From Hymenobacter busanensis (lineage in GTDB: Bacteria > Bacteroidota > Bacteroidia > Cytophagales > Hymenobacteraceae), in assembly GCF_008727865.1 (NCBI RefSeq), contig NZ_VTWU01000004.1, forward strand, positions 372,001-436,000: a stretch of DNA of 64,000 bases, read 5' to 3'. Shown here in pieces: positions 57,559 through 64,000 of the stretch. The stretch's first letter is position 1. Every line of letters starts with the position of its first letter. The position numbers were made by a program, and so were the translations under genes. Under the pieces are notes generated by a model. The model did not search any database and was not told the origin of the DNA. It saw only the letters and a list, made by a program, of their open reading frames with translations.

Positions 57559-58602
57559 GTGAACAACTCCTCTCTCTACATCGGCCCAACGGCGTTGCCG
57601 GCTCTGGCTGCGCTGCTGGCGCGCCCCGGCACCACCCGCGTGGCGGTACTGGCCGACACCAATACCGTGCGCCTCTGTTACCCCAAGTTACAGCCGCATT
57701 TGCCTGCCGACCACCTGCTCATCGAAATGTCGGCTGGCGAAGAGCACAAAACCCTGGCCACCTGCGAACGGGTGTGGGCCGAGCTGACCGAACACCAGTT
57801 CGACCGTCACAGCGTGCTGGTATGCCTCGGCGGCGGCGTGGTTACCGATTTGGGTGGTTTCTGCGCGGCCCTCTACAAGCGCGGACTGCGGTGCGTAGTG
57901 GTGCCCACCACGCTTCTGGCGCAGGTAGATGCTGGTATCGGCGGCAAAACCGGCGTCGATTTCCAGGGCTACAAAAACCACCTGGGCGTGTTTCAGCTGC
58001 CTGAAGCCGTATGCATTGAGCCCGAGTTTCTGGCTACGCTCGACCCACGCGAACTGCGGGCCGGCTACGCCGAAGTGGTAAAACACTGGCTCATTGCCGA
58101 TTCTGATGCGTTTGTGCAGGGCCGGCAGCAAGGCATGTTCGTGGAAGATTGGGCGCTGGTGGTGCAGGCCTCGGTGGCCATTAAGCAGGCCATTGTAGCG
58201 CAAGATCCCTTGGAGCGCGGCCCGCGCAAGCTGCTCAACTTCGGCCACACCGTGGGCCACGCGCTGGAAAGCTACCTGCTGGGCCAGGCCGGCCGGGCCG
58301 TATTGCACGGCGAGGCCGTAGCGGCCGGCATGGTGTGCGAAGCGTGGCTATCGGTGCAGAAGGGCTTGCTGACGGAGCGCGAGCTGGACCAAATTGAGAC
58401 TTTCCTGTTCTCGGTGTTCGAAAAAGTGCAGTTCGTGACCCTCGAAACCGACGCTATTGCCGAGCTGGCCCGCCAGGACAAGAAAAACCAGGGCGCTACC
58501 ATCAACTGCACGCTGCTCGAAGGCATTGGCCGCGGCGTGTACGACCAACCCGTGACCGTGGCCGAGCTGGCCGAGTCGCTGCGCTACTACCACCGCCTGT
58601 GA
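57559..58602 (+). CDS. aroB: 3-dehydroquinate synthase
   Basis: A 347-residue NAD- and metal-dependent enzyme that closes the ring in the second step of the shikimate pathway. Landmarks are the GGGVVTDLGGF nucleotide-binding motif near residue 92, PTTLLAQVDAGIGGKTGVD near 115-133, and the metal-ligand region LNFGHTVGHALE near 230. The start is a GTG at 57559, which gives a short N-terminus typical of the family; no ATG is suitably placed. Its stop overlaps the GTG start of aroA, so the two are translationally coupled. Confidence 0.95.
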   Translation: MNNSSLYIGPTALPALAALLARPGTTRVAVLADTNTVRLCYPKLQPHLPADHLLIEMSAGEEHKTLATCERVWAELTEHQFDRHSVLVCLGGGVVTDLGGFCAALYKRGLRCVVVPTTLLAQVDAGIGGKTGVDFQGYKNHLGVFQLPEAVCIEPEFLATLDPRELRAGYAEVVKHWLIADSDAFVQGRQQGMFVEDWALVVQASVAIKQAIVAQDPLERGPRKLLNFGHTVGHALESYLLGQAGRAVLHGEAVAAGMVCEAWLSVQKGLLTERELDQIETFLFSVFEKVQFVTLETDAIAELARQDKKNQGATINCTLLEGIGRGVYDQPVTVAELAESLRYYHRL

Positions 58603-59837
58603 ACTACCCCGATTCGTTTACGCTGCGCTGGACCGGTGGCCCTTTGCGCGGTACGGCCACGCTGCCGGCTTCCAAAAGCGAAAGCAACCGCGTGCTGATT
58701 CTGCAAGCCCTAGCCGGCGGCGGAACCCTGGAGAATTTGTCCGACGCCAACGACACCCAGCTCATGCGCCGCCTGCTGGCGCACCCCGAAGCCTCCGTGG
58801 TCGATGCCGAGGACGCGGGCACCGTCATGCGCTTTCTCACGGCCTACCTGGCCGTAACGGGCCGGCAAGTCACGCTCACGGGCACGGCCCGCATGTGCGA
58901 GCGGCCCATCGGCGTGCTGGTAGATGCCCTGCGCCAACTTGGCGCCGTCATTGACTACGTGGACCGGCAAGGCTACCCGCCGCTGCGCCTGCGCGGGTGG
59001 GAACCCACCGAATCGGCACCATTGCAAGTGCGTGGCGACATCAGCAGCCAATTTATTTCGGCCCTCATGATGATTGGGCCGCTGGTGCCCGGCGGCCTGC
59101 AGCTGCAGCTCACGGGCCACGTCGGCTCCCGGCCCTACATCCAGATGACGGCCGAGCTGATGCGGCATTTCGGCGCCGACGTGGAGGCCGGCGAGCGAAC
59201 CGTACGCGTGGGCACCCGGCCCTATCAACCAGCCGACTACCACGTGGAGTCCGATTGGTCGGCGGCCAGCTACTGGTACAGCATGGTGGCGCTGGCGCCC
59301 AGCGGGTCGCAAGTGCGGCTGCCGGGCCTGCGCCGCCAGTCCCTGCAAGGCGACCAGGTAGTACGCCATCTGATGGAATCGTTGGGCGTGCGCACCGAGT
59401 TTGTGGCCGACGGCGTGGAGCTGCACCAACTGGCCCCCGAAGAACGCTCCAGCCGCGTGGCTATGAACTTCACCGACTGCCCCGACCTGGCCCAAACCAT
59501 TGCCGTGGCCGCCGCCGCAACCGGCGTGGTGGTCGACATGACCGGGCTGGAGAGCCTGCGCATCAAGGAAACCGACCGCATAGCCGCTCTGCAAACCGAA
59601 CTGGCCAAAGTAGGAGCCACGCTCACCGATATCGGTGACGCGGTGTTCCAAGTGAAAGCGGCTGATTTTCGGGTGGCCGACGCCCGCATTGCCACCTACC
59701 ACGACCACCGCATGGCCATGGCCTTTGCGCCCTTGGCGTTGCGCGGCCCGCTCACCATCGACCGGCCAGCCGTGGTGCGCAAGTCCTACCCGTTTTTCTG
59801 GGAAGAGCTGCGGCAGGCCGGCTTCACGCTGGAATAG
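58599..59837 (+). CDS. aroA: 3-phosphoshikimate 1-carboxyvinyltransferase (EPSP synthase)
   Basis: A 412-residue enzyme that joins enolpyruvyl to shikimate-3-phosphate. The substrate-binding start LPASKSESNRVLI is near residue 24, the AGTVMRFLTAYLAV loop near 72, and the SLRIKETDRI motif near 325. The length is a little below the usual 430, but the domains are complete. It begins at GTG overlapping the stop of aroB. It is convergent with, and overlaps by 14 nt, the next gene on the minus strand. Confidence 0.96.
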   Translation: MNYPDSFTLRWTGGPLRGTATLPASKSESNRVLILQALAGGGTLENLSDANDTQLMRRLLAHPEASVVDAEDAGTVMRFLTAYLAVTGRQVTLTGTARMCERPIGVLVDALRQLGAVIDYVDRQGYPPLRLRGWEPTESAPLQVRGDISSQFISALMMIGPLVPGGLQLQLTGHVGSRPYIQMTAELMRHFGADVEAGERTVRVGTRPYQPADYHVESDWSAASYWYSMVALAPSGSQVRLPGLRRQSLQGDQVVRHLMESLGVRTEFVADGVELHQLAPEERSSRVAMNFTDCPDLAQTIAVAAAATGVVVDMTGLESLRIKETDRIAALQTELAKVGATLTDIGDAVFQVKAADFRVADARIATYHDHRMAMAFAPLALRGPLTIDRPAVVRKSYPFFWEELRQAGFTLE

Positions 59838-60645
59838 CCACTTGCTGCCGCAATGCCGCCACATACGCCGCCGAATGGCGCAGGCGGCTGCCGTACCAGC
59901 TGAACAGCTCTCCGTCGACTACGCACACCACCGCTTGCGGGCAGATGGCCTGGAATTCGGCCACGTGTTTGGCCCCGAACGGATACGGTTCGGATGACAG
60001 CAGCACCACCTGCGGGGCCGCCGCGGCCAGCTCGTCGGCGCCGATTTCGGGGTAGCGGCTGCGGCCGGCAAAGGCATTGCGGAAGCCGGCGCGCTGCATT
60101 ACGTCGTCGATGAAGGTGCCGGTAGCGGCCACCATGTAGGGCTGCCGCCAGATGAAATACGCGGCCGACAGCGGCTCAGCCGGCGGCGCCAATTGCCCGA
60201 ACGATGCTGCTATTTCGGCAGCTAAGGCCTCGGCGTTGGCCTTGGTGCCGGTGATGAGGCCCACACGGCGCATCATGTCCAGGGCGTCGTCGAGGGTAAA
60301 AATGTCGCTCATCCACACCGGGTACTGTGCTGCTAGTTGCTCAATGCCGTCCTGGTAATTCTCTTCCTTGTTGCCGATGATGAGGTCGGGCTTGAGGGCG
60401 GCAATCTTGTCGAAGTGGAAATTTTTCGTGCCTCCGACCACGGCAGCTTTTTCTCTGGCCTCGGCCGGGTGAATGCAGAATTTCGTCACGCCCACCACCC
60501 GCTCGCCCAGCCCCAAATCAAACAGCAGCTCGGTTTGCGAAGGCACGAGCGACACAATGCGCTGCGGCGGAAACGGCACCGCCACGCGCCGGCCGATTTG
60601 GTCGGTGACGTTTAGCGGGAGCGACGGGAGTGGCGGAGTAAGCAT
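59824..60645 (-). CDS. BtuF-like helical-backbone metal receptor protein
   Basis: A 273-residue protein with the BtuF/cobalamin-type fold: RIVSLVPSQTELLFDLGLGERVVGVTKFC at the N-terminal half (as separated motifs SLVPSQTE and GVTKFC), ALKPDLIIGNKEEN near 85, and EIGADELAAAAPQVVLLSSEP near 205. In periplasmic relatives this fold binds vitamin B12 or iron chelates for an ABC importer. Here no signal peptide precedes the domain, and no importer genes are adjacent, so it may be cytoplasmic with a different task. The start at 60645 is the first ATG of the domain. Confidence 0.82.
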   Translation of the reverse strand: MLTPPLPSLPLNVTDQIGRRVAVPFPPQRIVSLVPSQTELLFDLGLGERVVGVTKFCIHPAEAREKAAVVGGTKNFHFDKIAALKPDLIIGNKEENYQDGIEQLAAQYPVWMSDIFTLDDALDMMRRVGLITGTKANAEALAAEIAASFGQLAPPAEPLSAAYFIWRQPYMVAATGTFIDDVMQRAGFRNAFAGRSRYPEIGADELAAAAPQVVLLSSEPYPFGAKHVAEFQAICPQAVVCVVDGELFSWYGSRLRHSAAYVAALRQQVAIPA

Positions 60646-60657
60646 CAGGTGCAAAAC

Positions 60658-60697
60658 AACGAAAAACGCCGACCTGGGCAGGTCGGCGTTTTTCGTT
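60658..60697. terminator. Bidirectional intrinsic terminator
   Basis: A 19-bp perfect stem AACGAAAAACGCCGACCTG / CAGGTCGGCGTTTTTCGTT with a 2-nt centre lies just after the M42 peptidase gene. T tracts on both sides of the stem would serve either strand. Confidence 0.9.
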
Positions 60698-60710
60698 TTG
60701 AATCGGGAGT

Positions 60711-61781
60711 TTATTTGAAATAGCGGAAATCGTGGCCGTCCTCGATGCGCAGCAGCGACTCGTAAATCAGGTCGATGACGTGCTGCACGTCGGCTTCGTG
60801 CACGGTTTCCACGGTGGTGTGCATGTACTTAAGCGGCAGTGAAATCAGGGCCGAAGCCACGCCCGCGTTGGAGTAGGCGAAGGCGTCGGTGTCGGTACCG
60901 GTGGCGCGGGTAGCGGCGGCGCGCTGGAACGGAATGTCCGCTTCCTGCGCCGCCCCGATAATCAAGTCGCGCAGGTTGTTTTGCACGGCCGGGCCGTAGG
61001 TAATAACCGGCCCTTTGCCGCAGTGAATGTCGCCCGAGGTCTTCTTTTCGTACATCGGCGACTGGGTGTCGTGGGTCACGTCGGTGATGATGGCCACGTC
61101 GGGCTGAATCTTGTGGGCAATCATTTCGGCCCCGCGCAGCCCGATTTCCTCCTGCACCGCATTCACGATGTAGAGGCCGAAGGGCAGCGTTTTGCCTTCC
61201 TCCTTGAGCTTGCGGGCCACCTCGGCAACCATGAAGCCGCCCACGCGGTTGTCGAGGGCGCGGCCCACGAGGTACTTCTCGTTGAGCGTCATCAGCTCGT
61301 CCTCAAACGTGACGACCGAGCCCACGTGAATGCCCATTTCCTCGACTTCCTTGGCCGACGAGGCGCCACAGTCGAGGAAAATCGTCTCGACGGTCGGAGC
61401 CTTGTCCTGCTCCACTTTGCGCACGTGAATGGCCGGCCAGCCAAATACCGCCCGCACCGGACCCTTGGCCGTGTGAATAATCACGCGTTTGGAGGGCGCA
61501 ATCAGGGCGTCGGAGCCGCCGTTGCGGCGCAGGTAGAGGTAGCCTTCCTTCGTGATGTAGTTCACGAACCAGCTAATCTCGTCGGCGTGGGCTTCGATGA
61601 CGACTTTGTACGGCGCCTCGGGATTCACCACGCCCACCACCGTGCCGTAGGTATCCACAAAATACTCGTCGATGTATGGCCGGATGTAGTCGAGCCACAC
61701 TTTCTGGCCGTCTTTTTCGAAGCCGGTAGGGGAGTGGGTATTCAGGTATTTCTCGAGGAAGTCGAAGCTTTCTTTGCGCAT
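60711..61781 (-). CDS. M42 family metallopeptidase
   Basis: A 356-residue cytoplasmic zinc aminopeptidase or cellulase-M-like protein. Metal-binding motifs are in place: HADEISWFV near residue 66 (first His), LDNRVGG near 175 (Asp bridging both metals), VQEEIGLRGAE near 210 with the catalytic Glu pair, and DVTHDTQS near 237. The final ligand histidine lies in PLKYMHTTVE near 321. Members form dodecameric aminopeptidases that trim peptides. It ends at a strong terminator. A dispersed repeat lies between it and the next gene. Confidence 0.92.
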   Translation of the reverse strand: MRKESFDFLEKYLNTHSPTGFEKDGQKVWLDYIRPYIDEYFVDTYGTVVGVVNPEAPYKVVIEAHADEISWFVNYITKEGYLYLRRNGGSDALIAPSKRVIIHTAKGPVRAVFGWPAIHVRKVEQDKAPTVETIFLDCGASSAKEVEEMGIHVGSVVTFEDELMTLNEKYLVGRALDNRVGGFMVAEVARKLKEEGKTLPFGLYIVNAVQEEIGLRGAEMIAHKIQPDVAIITDVTHDTQSPMYEKKTSGDIHCGKGPVITYGPAVQNNLRDLIIGAAQEADIPFQRAAATRATGTDTDAFAYSNAGVASALISLPLKYMHTTVETVHEADVQHVIDLIYESLLRIEDGHDFRYFK

Positions 61782-61804
61782 GAGTGACGAAGTTAAAAAC
61801 GTCT

Positions 61805-61904
61805 GTCATCCTGAGCGCAGTGAAGGACCTTCTCACGCTGGAACGGCAGGCGTTTGGGAATTGCTACGTGCTGAGGCAAGGTCCTTCGCTGCGCTCAGGA
61901 TGAC
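61805..61904. repeat. Dispersed inverted repeat with 27-bp arms
   Basis: GTCATCCTGAGCGCAGTGAA begins the left arm and its reverse complement, with one mismatch, ends the right arm (TTCGCTGCGCTCAGGATGAC). It belongs to the same family as the copies at 47045 and 16498. Confidence 0.9.
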
Positions 61905-61921
61905 AGAGAAAATACAGCAGC

Positions 61922-63490
61922 CTATAGCGGAATATTCCCGTGCTTTTTACGCGGCAACTGGTCTACTTTGTTTTCGAGCATCTTGAAAGCGCGGATCAGC
62001 TTTTGACGCGTCTGCGAGGGCAGAATCACCTCGTCCACGAAGCCGCGGTGGGCGGCGCGGTAGGGCGTGGCGAACTTGCGCTGGTACTCGTCCACTTTTT
62101 CCTGCAGCTTGGCTTCGGGGTCGTCGGCGGCGGCTATTTCGCGCTTGAAGATGATTTCGGCCGCGCCCTTGGCGCCCATCACCGCAATTTCGGCCGTGGG
62201 CCAGGCGTAGTTCATGTCGGCCCCGATGTGCTTGCTGTTCATCACGTCGTAGGCCCCGCCGTAGGCTTTGCGGGTAATGACGGTGATGCGCGGCACGGTG
62301 GCTTCGCAGAAGGCATAGAGCAGCTTGGCCCCGTTGGTGATGATGCCGCGCCACTCCTGGTCGGTGCCGGGCAAAAAGCCGGGCACGTCCTCCAGCACCA
62401 GCAGCGGAATGTTGAACGAGTCGCAGAAGCGCACGAAGCGGGCCGCCTTGGTCGAGGCGTTGATGTCCAAGACGCCGGCCAGCACTGCCGGCTGGTTGCC
62501 CACGATGCCAATGCTGCGCCCGCCCAGCCGCGCGAAGCCCACCACGATGTTCTCGGCGAAGTTCTGGTGCACCTCCATAAAGGAGTCCTGGTCGATGATG
62601 CCGTGGATGACCTCGCGGATGTCGTAGGGCTGGTTGGGGTTGTCGGGGATGATGCGGTCCAGCTCGGGGCGCAGCTCGTCGCCCTGGGCGTCGTAATGGT
62701 ACACCGGGGCGGTGTCCTCGCAGTTCTGCGGCATGTAGCTCAGCAGCTGCTTGAGCTGCTGAATGATGGCCACCTCGTTGGGGGCCGTGAAGTGCGTCAC
62801 GCCGCTCTTGGTACTGTGGGTGCTGGCGCCGCCCAGCTCCTCGCTGGTTACGGTTTCGTGGGTTACCGTCTTCACCACGTTCGGGCCGGTCACGAACATG
62901 TAGCTCGTGTCCTCCACCATCAGGATGAAGTCGGTAATGGCCGGCGAGTACACCGCGCCGCCCGCGCACGGCCCCATAATGGCCGACAGCTGCGGCACCA
63001 CGCCCGAGGCCAGGGTATTCTTGTAGAAGATGTCGGCGTAGCCGCCCAGGCTCACCACGCCCTCCTGAATGCGGGCCCCGCCCGAGTCGTTCAGGCCGAT
63101 AACCGGAGCTCCGTTTTTCATGGCCAGGTCCATGATCTTCACGATTTTCTCGGCGTGCGTTTCGCTCAAGGAGCCGCCCAGCACCGTGAAATCCTGCGAA
63201 AACACGTAGGTCAGCCGGCCGTTAATCGTGCCGTAGCCCGTCACCACGCCGTCGCCGAGGTAGTATTCCTTATCGAGGCCGAAGTCCTTGGAGCGGTGCA
63301 TCACAAACTTGCCGATTTCCTCGAAGGAGCCGGGGTCCATCAAGAGGTCCAGCCGTTCGCGGGCCGTTAGCTTGCCTTTTTTGTGTTGGGCGTCGATGCG
63401 GTCTTGGCCACCGCCCAGCAGCGCCTCGGCATTCTTTTTATCCAGGATTTCGAGGGCACTCAGCGTCGGGTCGGCGTGCGGATCGGACAT
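61922..63490 (-). CDS. Acyl-CoA carboxylase, beta subunit (carboxyltransferase)
   Basis: A 522-residue carboxyltransferase of the propionyl/acetyl-CoA carboxylase type, with two crotonase-like halves. The N-terminal part has [20 protein letters not shown] near 40-60, [12 protein letters not shown] and [10 protein letters not shown] near 150; the oxyanion glycines are in [12 protein letters not shown]. The C-terminal half has [13 protein letters not shown] and [14 protein letters not shown]. It transfers a carboxyl from biotin to an acyl-CoA. The biotin carboxylase and carrier genes are not in the window. A perfect promoter element is at 63529-63536. Confidence 0.94.
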   Translation of the reverse strand: MSDPHADPTLSALEILDKKNAEALLGGGQDRIDAQHKKGKLTARERLDLLMDPGSFEEIGKFVMHRSKDFGLDKEYYLGDGVVTGYGTINGRLTYVFSQDFTVLGGSLSETHAEKIVKIMDLAMKNGAPVIGLNDSGGARIQEGVVSLGGYADIFYKNTLASGVVPQLSAIMGPCAGGAVYSPAITDFILMVEDTSYMFVTGPNVVKTVTHETVTSEELGGASTHSTKSGVTHFTAPNEVAIIQQLKQLLSYMPQNCEDTAPVYHYDAQGDELRPELDRIIPDNPNQPYDIREVIHGIIDQDSFMEVHQNFAENIVVGFARLGGRSIGIVGNQPAVLAGVLDINASTKAARFVRFCDSFNIPLLVLEDVPGFLPGTDQEWRGIITNGAKLLYAFCEATVPRITVITRKAYGGAYDVMNSKHIGADMNYAWPTAEIAVMGAKGAAEIIFKREIAAADDPEAKLQEKVDEYQRKFATPYRAAHRGFVDEVILPSQTRQKLIRAFKMLENKVDQLPRKKHGNIPL

Positions 63491-63528
63491 AGCAGGGCGG
63501 AAAGGGGAGAAGTCAGGGAAATGGGAGC

Positions 63529-63536
63529 CAAAGGTA
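63529..63536 (-). promoter_or_regulatory. -7 promoter element TACCTTTG of the carboxylase gene
   Basis: A perfect TAnnTTTG on the minus strand, 38 nt upstream of the start codon. Confidence 0.65.
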
Positions 63537-63772
63537 ACCCGCGGGCACAAAAAAGCCGAACCGGATTTTGCAGGATAAGCGAGAGGGAAGTCAAGCTGCT
63601 CCAGGCCGTACTACCCGCGCAGGCCGAGGCATTTTGCTGGTTAACGGCATTTCCCATTACATTTTGCGGTGCCGTTTTAACGGCCTTTTAATGCTTTGAG
63701 TACAAGCTGCCAGATGCTTTATATGTAATATTGCAAGCTGCGCAGCCTTGCTGACCGACCGACTTTGGACGA

Positions 63773-64000
63773 ATGATCAACGTTACGAAAACCTTCCTGC
63801 CTCCACTCGACGACTATGTCGCCTACTTGCAGGGAGTGTGGGAACGGGGCATCGTGACAAACGACGGGCCGCTGCTGCGGGAACTGGAGCAACAGCTCAA
63901 GGCCCACCTCCAAGTCAAGCATTTGCTGCTGGTCAGCAACGGCACCGTTGCGCTGAGCTTGGCCATTAAGGCATTGGTGCCGGCCGGGAGCGAAATCATT
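63773..64000 (+). CDS. DegT/DnrJ/EryC1 family aminotransferase, N-terminal part
   Basis: The first 76 residues of a gene that runs off the right edge. INVTKTFLPPLDDYVAYLQG, GIVTNDGPLLRELEQQLK and HLLLVSNGTVALSLAIKAL are typical of sugar aminotransferases that use pyridoxal phosphate to aminate nucleotide-linked keto-sugars for surface glycans. The SNGT segment belongs to the cofactor phosphate-binding site of the family. The start at 63773 gives the standard N-terminus. It suggests a surface-polysaccharide cluster beginning just beyond this window. Confidence 0.88.
   Translation, partial: MINVTKTFLPPLDDYVAYLQGVWERGIVTNDGPLLRELEQQLKAHLQVKHLLLVSNGTVALSLAIKALVPAGSEII

Noticed and set aside
1-64000. 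rRNA, tRNA, phage or IS transposase genes
   Set aside because: No conserved RNA signature, integrase or transposase motif was seen in any part of the window.

Overview
The window reads as chromosomal DNA of a high-G+C member of the Bacteroidota, most like Hymenobacter or a close relative in the Cytophagales. The evidence is the TAnnTTTG type of promoter upstream of many genes, the near absence of Shine-Dalgarno sequences, phylum-typical proteins (a Bacteroidota-type RpoZ, an OstA-like protein, a DUF4835 protein, a DAHP synthase/chorismate mutase fusion) and many small lipoproteins. No rRNA, tRNA, CRISPR array, phage or insertion-sequence transposase was recognised. The taxon is an inference from sequence style.

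Layout. 1-8078: the end of mutL, two rhomboid proteases, a family 2 glycosyltransferase, an AlkD-like glycosylase with a macro-domain protein, mdh, tilS and a GDPD lipoprotein; a 10-copy 21-bp tandem array lies between mdh and tilS. 8115-16424: an envelope and housekeeping block with OstA-like, bamD, rpoZ, coaC and coaB as separate overlapping genes, DUF4835, recN and fabI. 16628-21866: a 2-hydroxyacid dehydrogenase, then a pectin de-esterification cassette of two CE12-type acetylesterases and two CE8-type pectinesterases, then a YjbR protein. 22472-28002: a three-gene unit with a glycoside hydrolase-GT2 fusion, an ABC exporter and a GNAT acetyltransferase. This is the most system-like and least familiar locus here.

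28153-45412: mostly single genes, including a metallophosphatase, a HEAGH protein, a methyltransferase, an EEP-family lipoprotein, a cation diffusion facilitator, a large unknown lipoprotein, cupins, a compact M1-like peptidase, an ABC exporter, DUF695 and DUF4279 proteins, a dienelactone hydrolase and a Kazal-type lipoprotein. A 42/43-bp repeat array built on the palindrome CCGTCTAGACGG lies at 36400-36650. 45647-54024: YtxH stress proteins, lysS, a Prc-type protease and a glycine-zipper stress protein. 54147-64000: proline dehydrogenase, the shikimate genes (DAHP synthase/chorismate mutase, aroB, aroA) interrupted by two lipocalin-like lipoproteins, a BtuF-like protein, an M42 peptidase, an acyl-CoA carboxylase beta subunit and the start of a DegT/DnrJ aminotransferase.

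Several intergenic regions hold structured, dispersed inverted repeats (GTCATCCTGAGC...GCTCAGGATGAC), usually at gene ends. Several genes have the promoter -7 element only 4-8 nt before the start codon, which suggests near-leaderless transcripts.
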